From the NCBI GenBank assembly GCA_030655755.1, contig JAUSOQ010000078.1, positions 32,269 to 96,268 on the forward strand: 64,000 nt of DNA, read 5' to 3'. Shown here piece after piece: positions 18,117 to 29,079 of this stretch. Origin of the DNA: Coriobacteriia bacterium. GTDB lineage: Bacteria; Actinomycetota; Coriobacteriia; Anaerosomatales; Anaerosomataceae. The position numbers were made by a program, and so were the translations under genes. Positions within the stretch are counted from its first letter, which is position 1. Each line of letters starts with the position of its first letter. Below the pieces are notes generated by a model, which was given only the letters and a program-made list of their open reading frames with translations, had not been told where the DNA came from and did no database searches.

Positions 18117-18174
18117 TGCTTGGGGAATAGAAGTGTTGCGGGAGCCGCGGGGCTCCCTGACTCGAGGGGACGTT

Positions 18175-19641
18175 ATGGGCGTGACGAAGCGGTTCACCAT
18201 TCTGCACTCCAATGATATGCACGGCGACTTCCTCGCCGAGCAAGAAGCAGGCGGAGGCCCGCTCACCGGAGGTCTGCCGCTGCTCTCGGCGTACGTGAGC
18301 AAGGTCCGCGCCACAGAAGAGAACGTCATCTACGTGATCGCCGGCGACATGGTGCAAGGATCGATCATCGACTCGGACTTCAAGGGCATTTCCACGATCG
18401 AGATCATGAACTACCTGGCGCCCGATGTCGTGAGTCTGGGGAACCATGAGGTCGACTATGGTGTCCCCCACCTGCTGTTCCTGGAGAAGATCGCGAACTT
18501 CCCGCTCGTCAACGCCAACCTTTACATCAAACCGTTCAACAAGCGCATGATGCGCCCGTTCTACATCATGGAGAAGGCCGGTTTCGACATCCTGTTCACC
18601 GGCATCATCACCGAGAAGATCATGGATGCGATCAACCTCGATGAGCTCGTGGGCACGTTCGTCGACATTCATGAAGCCGCCGAAGAGGTCGGTCGCATCT
18701 GCAACGCATACCGCAACGACGACATCGACCTGACGATCCTGCTCACGCACATCGGTTTCGAGTCCGACAAGCAGCTGGCCGCGCTACTCGACCCCGACTG
18801 GGGCGTGGACATGATCATCGGAGGACACTCGCACACGATCCTGAGTGAGCCGGTGCTCGTCAACGGCGTGCTCATAGCACAGGCGGGCGTCGGCACGAAT
18901 CAGATCGGACGCTTCGACATCACCGTGGATGACGACACCAACGCCATCATCGATTGGAAGTGGGAGCTCATCCCGATCGATGAGCACCTCATCGAGCCCG
19001 ACCGTAAGCTCATGGAGTTCATCGACTCCTATAAGCAAATCGTCGACCGGAAGTACGGCGTGGTGATCTGCAAGTTAACCGACACACTCACTCACCCGTT
19101 CCGCGAACAGGAATCCTCGCTCGGCAACCTGCTCGCCGATGCGCTCGCCGAGTCGATCCAGGCCGACGTCATGCTGCTCGGCGCAGGCTCGGTGCGCGTC
19201 AAAGAGCTCGGCCCCACCGTCACGCTGATGGACTTCATGTCCTGCTTCCCATACGACGACAGCGTGAAGCGCTACACGGTGACGGGTGCGACGCTGCGCA
19301 AGATGTTCGCGCACTGGATGCGCACGCCCAACCGCGACGGCGAGGGCGAGTGCTACCAGGTGAACGGTGCGGTGCGGGCGGCCTACTCGGACGCGGAGGG
19401 TCGCCTCGTCTCACTGCAGGTGAGCGGCGTCGAGGTCGAAGACACAGCCACCTTCACGGTAGCGCTTCAGGGCTACCACGCGGCGAATGCGAAAGCGTAC
19501 CTTGATGTGTCTGCCGAGGAGCTCACGCAAGAGGGAGACCCCAAGGTCGTGACCACGTCGGCCGCCGAGGTCCTCGAAGAGTGGCTTCGCACCAACCAGA
19601 ACGTCGGCCGCCACATCGAAGGACGGCTCACCTACGTGTAG
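18175..19641 (+). CDS. UshA-type metallophosphoesterase / 5'-nucleotidase family protein
   Basis: Predicted two-domain nucleotidase of 488 residues. The calcineurin-like metal motifs are complete: HSNDMHGDF (about 11-19), GDMVQGS, GNHEVDYG and GGHSHTIL. The C-terminal substrate-binding domain has GNLLADALAES. Unlike classic UshA it has no signal peptide, so it may act in the cytoplasm. The start at 18175 is behind GAGGGGACG; a longer frame runs back into the tautomerase gene. Its stop lies three bases from the convergent typA stop. Confidence 0.87.
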   Translation: MGVTKRFTILHSNDMHGDFLAEQEAGGGPLTGGLPLLSAYVSKVRATEENVIYVIAGDMVQGSIIDSDFKGISTIEIMNYLAPDVVSLGNHEVDYGVPHLLFLEKIANFPLVNANLYIKPFNKRMMRPFYIMEKAGFDILFTGIITEKIMDAINLDELVGTFVDIHEAAEEVGRICNAYRNDDIDLTILLTHIGFESDKQLAALLDPDWGVDMIIGGHSHTILSEPVLVNGVLIAQAGVGTNQIGRFDITVDDDTNAIIDWKWELIPIDEHLIEPDRKLMEFIDSYKQIVDRKYGVVICKLTDTLTHPFREQESSLGNLLADALAESIQADVMLLGAGSVRVKELGPTVTLMDFMSCFPYDDSVKRYTVTGATLRKMFAHWMRTPNRDGEGECYQVNGAVRAAYSDAEGRLVSLQVSGVEVEDTATFTVALQGYHAANAKAYLDVSAEELTQEGDPKVVTTSAAEVLEEWLRTNQNVGRHIEGRLTYV

Positions 19642-19644
19642 CCG

Positions 19645-21453
<1,809 letters not shown>

Positions 21454-21530
21454 GATGCTCCGAATGTTGAGGATTGCTGATGCAGGCCCGCGTATCGGGC
21501 CGCACGGATGTGACTTCTACGCTCTTGATC

Positions 21531-22757
21531 CTAGCGACGACCGATCCGGCCGCGACCGCCGCGACGACCCATGACGCCACTGGAGAACACAGCACGCGTC
21601 TTGGTTGGAACCGCACGATCCGCGCTGGGCACGATGCGGTCCTTGTAATCGAATCCCTCGAGGTCTTCGCACGCGATCGTCGTACCGATCTTGCGCTCGA
21701 TGTCCTGCAACTGCGCGTTCTCCTCGTAGGCGAGGAAGCTGAGCGCGCTGCCGGAGGCGCCCGCACGGGCCGTACGGCCGATGCGGTGTACGTAGTCATC
21801 GGGGCTGTTCGGCATATCGTAGTTGATGACGTGTGTGATCTCGTCGACGTCGATACCACGCGCCACCACGTCAGTGGCAACCAGCACCCGCGTCTTGCCG
21901 GCCTTGAAACTGTCGAGCGCCCTCTGCCTCTGCGCCTGGCTGCGATCGCCGTGAATGGCGGCCGCACTGATCCCACTGCGCTCCAGGATACGGTGCACCC
22001 TGTCGGCACGGTGCTTGGTGCGCGTGAAGACAAGTACGCGGTCGAGACCCTCGCGCTTCATCAACGCCACGAGAAGGTCCGACTTCTGCATCTGGTTCAC
22101 GGGGTAGATCGCCTGATGAATGTTCTCCACCGGCGTCGCCGTCGGTGAGGTCTCGACACGCACGGGCTCGTGCAGTGTCGATTGCACGATGCGCAGCACG
22201 TCGCTCGACATCGTGGCCGAGAAGAGCAGGTTCTGGCGCTTCGCGGGCAGCAGATTGATGATGCGGCGCACGTCAGGCCAGAAGCCCATGTCGAGCATGC
22301 GATCAGCCTCGTCGAGCACGAGGACTTCGATACCCGAAAGATCGATGGCGCCGCGGTTGTGGAGGTCGAGCAAACGACCGGGTGTGGCGACGACCACGTC
22401 GACGCCCTTGCGAAGCTTCTGGAGCTGCGGCTCGTAACCGACGCCACCGTGGATGACGACGAAGCGGTGACCCGTGAAGCGGGCCGCGTCACGGGTGACT
22501 TCGCCGATCTGCAGCGCAAGCTCCCGCGTCGGCGTCACCACAAGTGCCTTCAGCCCGCCACGCGGCGGGATCCGGTGCAGTGTGGGAAGCACGAATGCGG
22601 CGGTCTTTCCTGTGCCGGTCTGGGCACAACCGACAACGTCTGAACCCCTCATGATGTGCGGAATAGCTTCCCGCTGGATGGGCGTGGGCGACGTGTAGCC
22701 CAAAGCCTCCACGCCTTTGAGCAGGCGTGGTTCAAGGTCGAGCGCATGAAACGACAT
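21531..22757 (-). CDS. DEAD-box RNA helicase (RhlE/CsdA-like)
   Basis: ATP-dependent RNA helicase of 408 residues. All core motifs are visible: Q motif and TPIQREAIP, AQTGTGKT (I), PTRELALQ (Ia), DEADRMLDMGF (II), SAT (III), ATDVVARGIDV (V) and HRIGRTARAG (VI). A short glycine/arginine-rich tail ends the protein. The start at 22757 has AGGAGACAT upstream and gives the usual MSF N-terminus; a longer frame to 22847 has no conserved residues. Confidence 0.93.
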   Translation of the reverse strand: MSFHALDLEPRLLKGVEALGYTSPTPIQREAIPHIMRGSDVVGCAQTGTGKTAAFVLPTLHRIPPRGGLKALVVTPTRELALQIGEVTRDAARFTGHRFVVIHGGVGYEPQLQKLRKGVDVVVATPGRLLDLHNRGAIDLSGIEVLVLDEADRMLDMGFWPDVRRIINLLPAKRQNLLFSATMSSDVLRIVQSTLHEPVRVETSPTATPVENIHQAIYPVNQMQKSDLLVALMKREGLDRVLVFTRTKHRADRVHRILERSGISAAAIHGDRSQAQRQRALDSFKAGKTRVLVATDVVARGIDVDEITHVINYDMPNSPDDYVHRIGRTARAGASGSALSFLAYEENAQLQDIERKIGTTIACEDLEGFDYKDRIVPSADRAVPTKTRAVFSSGVMGRRGGRGRIGRR

Positions 22758-22920
22758 ATGTCTCCTGTACTGGGCGCCTTTCTGGCGCTCCTGTTGCAGA
22801 CGCAGCTGATCCGTAAAGCGCGCTGCATTCCGCAAGGCACAGGACAACCGAGTCTTAGGTGTAGAACCGAACTACCTGGAGCAGTATGCATGCCAACGCC
22901 GAAAAAAGCCAGCTTGACGG

Positions 22921-23598
22921 CTACAGGCTCTCGGCCACCCGCCCGTCGATAAGACGCAGTATGCGGTCCGCGCCCTCGGCCATCCGCCCGTCATGAGTGA
23001 CCATCAGACACGTCATGGCGCGACCGCGGACGTGTTCGCCCAGCATCGTGACGACCTGCGTCCCGCGCTCCGTATCGAGGTTGGCCGTGGGCTCGTCCAC
23101 CAGCATGATCTCCGGGTCGTTCATGAGCGCCCGGGCGATGGCCACCCGCTGACGCTCGCCTCCTGACAGCTCCGAAGGCATGTGCTTCGCGCGCTTCTCA
23201 AGACCGAACTCGCCGAGCAGCCCACGCGCCTTCTCGCGATGCTCGGCGGACACCCGACCCGCGAGTCTCGGCATCAGAAGCAGGTTCTCGACGGCGCTCA
23301 AGTACGGGATGAGATGGTAGTCCTGGAACACGAGACCTATCTTCTCCCGGCGATATGCGGCTGCCGTGCGCGACGAGCGGAGGTGGATGGGATCCCCGTC
23401 GATCACGATCTCGCCCGATGAAGGCTGGAGCAGACCCGCGATGATCGAGAGGAGCGTGGTCTTCCCCGAGCCCGACGGACCGAGGATGGCGAGCATCGAG
23501 CCGGTCTCGACCGAGAAGGTGACCCCGTCAAGGGCGGCCACAGCGGCTCGACCGGAGCCATAGGTCTTGCTCACGTCTCTGACTTGAAGAAGGCTCAT
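22921..23598 (-). CDS. ABC transporter ATP-binding protein (LolD/MacB type)
   Basis: ATPase of 225 residues with Walker A GPSGSGKTTLL (about 40-50), signature LSGGERQRVAIARA and Walker B LVDEPTANLD. It lies 10 bases downstream of the FtsX-type permease gene and surely works with it. Transporters of this class export lipoproteins, peptides or drugs, or act mechanically on the envelope. The frame is open upstream, but GGGG before the ATG at 23598 and the MSLLQVRDV start favour this codon. Confidence 0.9.
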   Translation of the reverse strand: MSLLQVRDVSKTYGSGRAAVAALDGVTFSVETGSMLAILGPSGSGKTTLLSIIAGLLQPSSGEIVIDGDPIHLRSSRTAAAYRREKIGLVFQDYHLIPYLSAVENLLLMPRLAGRVSAEHREKARGLLGEFGLEKRAKHMPSELSGGERQRVAIARALMNDPEIMLVDEPTANLDTERGTQVVTMLGEHVRGRAMTCLMVTHDGRMAEGADRILRLIDGRVAESL

Positions 23599-23608
23599 CT
23601 TGTGGCCC

Positions 23609-24763
23609 CTAGTGTTCCGCATGATCCAGCGCGGTGGCCGGATCGATCCGCAGGATACTGCGCAGGGAGAACAGACTGCCGACGAACGCCATCAGGTAGA
23701 CGAGACCTAGAGTGACGGCCCAGCGATCCAGCCGCGGATCGAACGCCATCGTCGACGGCATGCCAGCGCCCGCGCCAAGTGCGAGACCGGTGCCGATAAG
23801 TGCGCCGAGTGTCACCAGCACGAGTATCTGTGCGAGAAGCTGACGGTAGACGAAGGCGTTGGACGCACCGAGCGCCTTGACCGCAGCGATCTGCCCGGTC
23901 TTGTGCAGCGTCGTGATGTAGAAGAAGACGCCGATCACGAGCGCGCCGATCACGAATGACACGACCTGTATCCCGTTCACTGCAAGGACCATCACCGGCA
24001 TTCCGTTGCCCGCAAGCGCTGCCTCATCCGGCGTCACGACATCGAACTCCCCGCCAAGCGTCTGTGCAAGATCGTCGACCGTCACGCCCGGCTCGAGCTT
24101 GACCGCTACGACCGAGACACTGCCATCGACCGCGTCCGTGACATGTGTGGCCGAGGGAAGCTCGGCGTCAGTCGTCTCGGCCATCGCGCCGAACATCGAC
24201 GCCACGCGAAGATCCTCGTAGGTCTTGAGGTTGACGTAGAACACCGGAGCCATGACGTAACGGCGGTTCTCGGTGAAACCGATGACGGTGAGTTCGCGAT
24301 CGATCGGTGTGAGGGCGAGCGTGTCCCCCACCTCGATGCCGTCGGCCCTCGCCGTCTCGTCCACGATCGCCTCGCCGTCGGTGGGCATGCCGCCTGTTCC
24401 CTCGACGATCGGTAGCTGCTCGAAGTCCCCCTCGAGTCCGAACGCGCGTGTGTCGAACGCCTTGGCGGGTGCGTCCACCGAGATGAAGATGTGCCCGACG
24501 CCGTAGGCTTCGGCCACTCCGTCCGCAGCGCGGACCCGCTCGACCTCCTCGGCGGTGAGCAGACTCCGCTCGAGGTTGAGGTAGGTATCCCCTTGGAAGA
24601 CGACCGCGTCGGCGTCGAGGTTCCCTTTCGCGCCGGTCATGCCGGTGACAAGCCCTTCGGACATGGCCGAGAGGGTCATCGTAAGCGCCACGATCAGCCC
24701 TATCGCAAGCGCGATGAGCGCGAACTTGAGCTTGCTGTGCAGTATCTCGCTCAGTGCGAGCAC
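23609..24763 (-). CDS. FtsX-like ABC transporter permease
   Basis: Membrane subunit of 384 residues with the MacB/FtsX layout: one N-terminal helix (about 11-35), a large extracytoplasmic domain (about 36-255) and three C-terminal helices (about 265-375). The first helix is followed by the typical LSAMSEGLVTGM, and the protein ends RIDPATALDHAEH, as in many FtsX-type permeases. It is the first gene of a two-gene unit with the ATPase downstream. The substrate is unknown. Confidence 0.88.
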   Translation of the reverse strand: MLALSEILHSKLKFALIALAIGLIVALTMTLSAMSEGLVTGMTGAKGNLDADAVVFQGDTYLNLERSLLTAEEVERVRAADGVAEAYGVGHIFISVDAPAKAFDTRAFGLEGDFEQLPIVEGTGGMPTDGEAIVDETARADGIEVGDTLALTPIDRELTVIGFTENRRYVMAPVFYVNLKTYEDLRVASMFGAMAETTDAELPSATHVTDAVDGSVSVVAVKLEPGVTVDDLAQTLGGEFDVVTPDEAALAGNGMPVMVLAVNGIQVVSFVIGALVIGVFFYITTLHKTGQIAAVKALGASNAFVYRQLLAQILVLVTLGALIGTGLALGAGAGMPSTMAFDPRLDRWAVTLGLVYLMAFVGSLFSLRSILRIDPATALDHAEH

Positions 24764-24836
24764 GCCGACTCCTCCAGATGCATGAATGTCCGCTCGATGA
24801 TACCCGATGTCATGTGGTGGTGCCGCGACACAAAAG

Positions 24837-24864
24837 AAGGGCGGCCCCCGTGAGGGCCGCCCTT
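24837..24864 (-). terminator. Intrinsic terminator of the cold-shock gene
   Basis: An 11-base-pair GC-rich stem (arms 24837-24847 and 24854-24864) on the minus strand is followed by TTCTTTTGT. It lies 29 bases after the cold-shock gene stop, the textbook layout of a Rho-independent terminator. Confidence 0.88.
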
Positions 24865-24892
24865 CCGCTGCATGCTATGTGCTTCGCCGCTC

Positions 24893-25096
24893 TTAGATCT
24901 TGCGGACGTTGCTCGCCTGCTGCTTGCCGTTCTGGCCCGTCGTCACTTCGAACTCCACGGCCTGACCCTCGTCGAGAGTCTTAAAGCCCTCGCCCTGGAT
25001 CTCGGAGAAGTGGACGAATACGTCCTCGCCATCCTCGCGCGCGATGAAGCCGTAGCCCTTGTCCGGGTTGAACCACTTGACGGTACCCTGTGCCAT
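24893..25096 (-). CDS. cspA: Cold-shock domain protein
   Basis: Single cold-shock domain of 67 residues that binds single-stranded RNA and DNA. RNP1 (KGYGFIAR, about 13-20) and RNP2 (VFVHFSEI, about 26-33) are intact and the N-terminus is the usual [10 protein letters not shown]. The gene stands alone with a strong terminator. Its long leader (about 120 bases or more) contains hairpins, as in cold-regulated csp genes. Which csp paralogue it is cannot be told. Confidence 0.95.
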   Translation of the reverse strand: MAQGTVKWFNPDKGYGFIAREDGEDVFVHFSEIQGEGFKTLDEGQAVEFEVTTGQNGKQQASNVRKI

Positions 25097-25153
25097 TTAA
25101 ATCCATCCTCTCGCCCCGCAGGGCAAAAACAGAGCGACTCGACCTTCCCCGAC

Positions 25154-25171
25154 GCGTCTGCTTTCAGACGC
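25154..25171 (-). promoter_or_regulatory. Hairpin in the cold-shock gene leader
   Basis: A perfect 7-base-pair stem with a 4-base loop (arms 25154-25160 and 25165-25171) lies about 60 bases upstream of the cold-shock start codon. Structured leaders regulate csp mRNA in other bacteria; here that role is only inferred. Confidence 0.4.
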
Positions 25172-25276
25172 TTGCCCTCTACAGACCCGGGGTGTCACGC
25201 CGCGAATCCTTGGGCCGTTAGTCGACCCAAAACACAGTGTAAGCGAATCTTTCCCCGATGGCGATAGCGGTGACTT

Positions 25277-26002
25277 TCACTCAGATTGGAGCCATGCCGG
25301 AACGTGTCCCCAGCCAACATCGCGCAGCTCGCGCTTGAGCCTCCTGTGCCCGGGCTCATGCATGCCGACACGCGCCCAGAAGGCCGCCGAGTGATCAAGG
25401 TTCACCGTGTGGCAGAGCTCGTGCAACAGCACATACTCGGCCAGCGGGGCCGGCAAGAAGAGCAGCTGTGTATTGAGGCTGATGGTTCCCGATGGCGAGC
25501 AACTGCCCCACCGCGAACGCTGCCAACGCATCGCCACTCGCCTTACGGCGTAGCCGTGCTCCTCGGCCAGCAGAAGGAGTCTTCGTGCGAGGGTTGCCTT
25601 CGCACGTCGCGCCAGCCAGCGTCTGATGGCATCCCGTGTCGCTGTGGGGTCGGCGATGCCACCCGACACCACGAGCCGGTATCCGTCATGCTCGCGTGCC
25701 GAGACACCCGCAGCGGTCGTCTTGCGGTACTCGACACTCCACTCCTCATCGATCGCACGCAGGTGGAGTCTTTGTGGTGGCCCCGCAACGAGTTGGGCGG
25801 CCCGCAGCTCCCGCTGTGCTTCGACACTTCCAAGGGCCCGCTCGATCCACGGACGCCGAGACTCCAAGAGCGCCGGGACCCGCCTGACCTCGAAACCACG
25901 CGGTACCACGACCACGAGACCATCGCGAGCAGACACGCGAAACCGCACGTTCCGAGCCCGCGGACTCTCACGAAGGGTGTAGTCGAACATCTCAGGATGC
26001 AT
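25277..26002 (-). CDS. DUF45/YgjP-type zinc metallopeptidase
   Basis: Predicted metal-dependent hydrolase of 241 residues. The gluzincin motif HELCH is near residue 199, with a third ligand in NLDHS and AFW following. Upstream are the family motifs RWGSCSPSGTISLN (about 167-180) and LLFLPAPLAEYVLLHELCH. The function of the family is not settled. A full-length antisense frame on the plus strand (25286-26011) is a shadow. It starts three bases after the amidohydrolase stop, so the two are probably co-transcribed. Confidence 0.87.
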   Translation of the reverse strand: MHPEMFDYTLRESPRARNVRFRVSARDGLVVVVPRGFEVRRVPALLESRRPWIERALGSVEAQRELRAAQLVAGPPQRLHLRAIDEEWSVEYRKTTAAGVSAREHDGYRLVVSGGIADPTATRDAIRRWLARRAKATLARRLLLLAEEHGYAVRRVAMRWQRSRWGSCSPSGTISLNTQLLFLPAPLAEYVLLHELCHTVNLDHSAAFWARVGMHEPGHRRLKRELRDVGWGHVPAWLQSE

Positions 26003-26005
26003 GCG

Positions 26006-26794
26006 CTATAAACCGAGGAGACGCTCGGCATTACCGCCGCAGATGGCGTCGATCTCCAATGCCGTCAACGGCAGAGACCGCAGATGCTCGAGCTCCAACG
26101 CCTGGTCTGTCCATGGACCATCGGAACCGAACAGCACGCGCTCGGCACCATGCTTGCGCACGAGCGAGACGAACTCATCATCCGGCAGATGGCCGAGCGT
26201 GAACGCGGTGTCGAAGTACACATCGCGACCGGCCAGCACCTCGGCAGTCTCGGACCATTGGCGATAGCCGCCCATATGCGCAAGCACTGCCGTGAGCCCG
26301 GGAAACTCATCGAGCATCGTCACGAACGCGCGAGGTGTGCCGTGTACGGTCGAGTGGATCTCATCGGCACCCGCATGGAAGAGCACGACCATCCCGTACG
26401 CTTCAGCCGCCACGTAGATCGGCGTGAGACGCTCCTCGTCAGGCGCGAAGTCCTGGTGCTCCGGATGCATCTTGAAGCCCCGCAGACCCAGCTTGGCCAT
26501 CCGGGCAACCTCAGCCAGCGGATCCTCGAAATCGGGATGCATGGCACCGAACGGGACCACACGCGGATCATCAGTAGCTGCGACCCAGTCGTTGATGGAG
26601 CGTACCTGACCCGGCTTGGTCGCGACCGGTTGGATCACCGAGATGTCCACACCCGAACGGGCCATCTGGCGAACAAGACCGCGGATCGTGCCGTCATAGA
26701 CCGCCCGCAGAGTGCCCCGCTCCTCAAGCGTGGACACCGCCGCCGAAGCGATGTCGTCGCGAAACACATGCGTATGGAAGTCGATGATGTGCAC
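26006..26794 (-). CDS. Amidohydrolase-family protein (amidohydrolase 2 type)
   Basis: TIM-barrel metal-dependent hydrolase of 262 residues. The N-terminal HxH is in IDFHTHVF (about 4-11), followed by GFKMHPE, the metal histidine in LFHAGAD and GSDGPW near the end. The GTG at 26794 is chosen because GAGGAGTACC precedes it and the HxH then sits at the usual distance; the upstream ATG at 26830 is less likely. The substrate is unknown; neighbours are a ThiS-like protein and arginine deiminase. Confidence 0.82.
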   Translation of the reverse strand: MHIIDFHTHVFRDDIASAAVSTLEERGTLRAVYDGTIRGLVRQMARSGVDISVIQPVATKPGQVRSINDWVAATDDPRVVPFGAMHPDFEDPLAEVARMAKLGLRGFKMHPEHQDFAPDEERLTPIYVAAEAYGMVVLFHAGADEIHSTVHGTPRAFVTMLDEFPGLTAVLAHMGGYRQWSETAEVLAGRDVYFDTAFTLGHLPDDEFVSLVRKHGAERVLFGSDGPWTDQALELEHLRSLPLTALEIDAICGGNAERLLGL

Positions 26795-26865
26795 GGTACT
26801 CCTCGGGTCTCGACCTGCCGTGCTTGCCATGGTAGCGCGGGCATCGCCGGAGTGTCAGACCAAGC

Positions 26866-27177
26866 TCACTCCGTTTCCGGATTACTGCTCTTGCCCGCCT
26901 TGTACAAGCCGAGGAAGTAGCGGTGCGGACCGGGTGTACCGTATGGCACGAACGCGACCTCGTCTTCCGGCCTGATGGTGCGGTCCAGCCCGTAGACAGT
27001 GTGGTTGCAGAACACGCCTTCGATCTGATCGAGCGGCAACCCTAACTCGACAGCAAGCTCGCGGGCCGTGATCCCCTCGGCAGGTACCTGCATGGTGACC
27101 ACAGATGGCAGCCCCCGCTCCTTTCGAAACGCCTGCAGCATACCGAACATCCGGACGTTCACGTTGTCCGCGCTCAT
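26866..27177 (-). CDS. ThiS/MoaD-like beta-grasp protein without a C-terminal Gly-Gly
   Basis: Small ubiquitin-fold protein of 103 residues. The segments ITARELAVELGLP and VYGLDRTIRPEDEVAFVP match the ThiS/MoaD pattern of a helix followed by the 'non-zero, gap, pocket' strands. The C-terminus is extended (ending NPETE) and lacks the Gly-Gly needed for adenylation and sulfur transfer, so it is probably not a conventional sulfur carrier. A second protein of the same kind is at 45879-46166. It lies 10 bases after arcA in the same operon. Confidence 0.7.
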   Translation of the reverse strand: MSADNVNVRMFGMLQAFRKERGLPSVVTMQVPAEGITARELAVELGLPLDQIEGVFCNHTVYGLDRTIRPEDEVAFVPYGTPGPHRYFLGLYKAGKSSNPETE

Positions 27178-27187
27178 GCGAGCCTCC

Positions 27188-28450
27188 CTAGATAGCGTCG
27201 CGCGCGATGGGGCATGTCATGCAGTGGCAGCCGCCGCGTCCCTTGCCGAGTTCGGAACCCTCGACCTCGATGACCTCTATACCCGCTGCGTGCAGGCGAG
27301 CATTGGTGTGCGAGTTCTTCGAATAGGCCACGACCACGCCCGGCTCCAGCGCGACGACGTTGTTCGCATCATCCCACTGCTCGCGCGCCGTCTGGAAGCT
27401 GTCGCCGCCCGTGGGTACGATACGCATCCGTTTGACGCCGAGCGCATCGGCCAGCGCCGAGAGCAGGTCGCGTTCCTCGGTGATCTCGAAGACGTCCGAA
27501 CCGTCGCCGGGCCGCACGCTGTACACCTTCATGGCGTCGATGACCGGCGGGTAGAGCGTCACCGCATCGCGATCAAGGAAGCCGAGCACGGTGTCCACAT
27601 GCATATACGCGCGATCCTGGGGCATCCGACAGGCGATGATCCGCTCGACCGATCCTGCCGAGAAGAGCGAGCGGGCCAGATGCTCGACCATGCAACCGGT
27701 CGAACGCTCCCCCATCCCGACGAGTACGGTCTTGTTGCCGATGGGCATGATGTCGCCGCCTTCAAGCGAGATACCCTGCCCGAAATCCTCGACAGCGAAG
27801 CGCTCCGCATCCCCGGACGGCGGATACCAGAACGAGAAGCCGGCATCTGCAAAACACGGGTGGAAGCGGTAGATGGTCGAGACGTTCACGACCTCGAGGC
27901 GGCGTGCGTGCCAGAACAGAGGCGGCAACACCACACCACCGTAAAGCCATGCGCTCGAATCGCGGGTGAACATCGTGTTCGGCAACGGCGGCAACACGAA
28001 CGTATCGGGTCCCGCCATGACGGCGCCAAGCGAGTGTCGCGTCAAGGCCGCGTGGTCGACGCCTTCCATCTCCGAGAGGAGCAGACCGCCGACAAGAGCA
28101 GACGCAAGTCGGGCGGCGGGCAGTTCGAGAAGGAACGCACGCAGCTCAGCAACGAGCGAGAGGCCGATCGTGAACGACGACACGGCGCGCTCGACGACGA
28201 AGCGCCGCGCCTCTATTGAGGCCTCGAGTGTCTCGGAGAGCAGCGTCTGCAGATAGAGCACCTCGGCGCCACGGCTGCGCAATGCATCGCAGAACGCATC
28301 GTGCTCGCGTTGTGCGCGCTCGATCCACACGAGGTCGTCGAAGAGGAAGTCCTGACGATTGGAGGGTGTCAGTCGCTCGAGCGCGAGACCGGGACGGTGG
28401 ACCATCACCGTTCGAAGTGTGCCTACTTCCGAGTGGACGCCGACCTGCAT
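27188..28450 (-). CDS. arcA: Arginine deiminase
   Basis: Hydrolyses L-arginine to citrulline and ammonia, the first step of fermentative arginine use. The 420-residue protein has the guanidino-modifying family signatures: a PNTMFTRD segment (about 156-163), the metal-free active-site His region with SLEGGDIMPIG, and the nucleophilic cysteine in GGCHCMTCPI near the C-terminus. It overlaps tdk by one base (TGATG). Carbamate kinase is 2 kb away in the window, but no ornithine carbamoyltransferase is present. Confidence 0.93.
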   Translation of the reverse strand: MQVGVHSEVGTLRTVMVHRPGLALERLTPSNRQDFLFDDLVWIERAQREHDAFCDALRSRGAEVLYLQTLLSETLEASIEARRFVVERAVSSFTIGLSLVAELRAFLLELPAARLASALVGGLLLSEMEGVDHAALTRHSLGAVMAGPDTFVLPPLPNTMFTRDSSAWLYGGVVLPPLFWHARRLEVVNVSTIYRFHPCFADAGFSFWYPPSGDAERFAVEDFGQGISLEGGDIMPIGNKTVLVGMGERSTGCMVEHLARSLFSAGSVERIIACRMPQDRAYMHVDTVLGFLDRDAVTLYPPVIDAMKVYSVRPGDGSDVFEITEERDLLSALADALGVKRMRIVPTGGDSFQTAREQWDDANNVVALEPGVVVAYSKNSHTNARLHAAGIEVIEVEGSELGKGRGGCHCMTCPIARDAI

Positions 28451-29022
28451 CAGTGACCCTCCGGTCTTCCGGGCACCTCATGACAGTCAGGGCAGCGCGC
28501 CTCGTAATAGTCGGCGCCGCCCACGAGTACCGTCGGCGAATCCCATGGGGCGGGACTGCCGTCCACGACACGTTGCGTACGCGTGGCGACTCCGTGACAC
28601 CTCTGGCAGATGGCGGTCAACAGTGAAAGCTCGTCAGCGAGCGACATAAGCACCGGCATCACGCCGAACGGCTCGCCACGGAAGTCCTGGTTGAGGCCTG
28701 TCACGTACACCTCATGCCCATCCGCCAGGAGTTGACGGACCTTGGGCGCAAGTCCGTCGCCAAAGAACTGCGCCTCCTCGATGGCGACCACGCGACAACC
28801 GTCGCCGAGGATCGCTTCGGGGCCCGATACGACCCGTGCCTCCATCTCCGTACCGAGTCGCGAGCGTGCCTTACAGCCGTCACGAGAGTCGACCGAATGC
28901 TTGTAGATCACCATCGTGTCGCCGATGACGGCATGGCGCGACAGCAGACGGATGAGCTCACCGGTCTTGCCACTGCTCATGCAGCCGGCGATCACATGCA
29001 GACGACCGTACTTCTCCGACAC
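28450..29022 (-). CDS. tdk: Thymidine kinase, type II
   Basis: Phosphorylates thymidine for nucleotide salvage. The 190-residue protein has the P-loop GCMSSGKTGEL (about 13-23), the DxR-type and EEAQFF motifs, the thymidine-binding TGLNQDFRGEPF lasso region and a structural zinc site CQRC...CPDC. It is first in a tdk-arcA unit joined by a TGATG overlap, so arginine deiminase translation is coupled to it. Confidence 0.95.
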   Translation of the reverse strand: MSEKYGRLHVIAGCMSSGKTGELIRLLSRHAVIGDTMVIYKHSVDSRDGCKARSRLGTEMEARVVSGPEAILGDGCRVVAIEEAQFFGDGLAPKVRQLLADGHEVYVTGLNQDFRGEPFGVMPVLMSLADELSLLTAICQRCHGVATRTQRVVDGSPAPWDSPTVLVGGADYYEARCPDCHEVPGRPEGH

Positions 29023-29079
29023 GGTACCTCCTCCGGTTGCGGTTAGACAGAGCCGTGCTCAGCACTCTTCGTTCATGGG

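Noticed and set aside
25286..26011. Full-length open frame on the plus strand opposite the DUF45 metallopeptidase
   Set aside because: No protein family features and no ribosome site; the opposite strand has HELCH and other conserved motifs. High GC makes long antisense frames common.
27068..28219. Plus-strand frame of 383 codons opposite arginine deiminase
   Set aside because: Arg/His/Asp-rich shadow sequence without motifs; arcA on the minus strand is complete.
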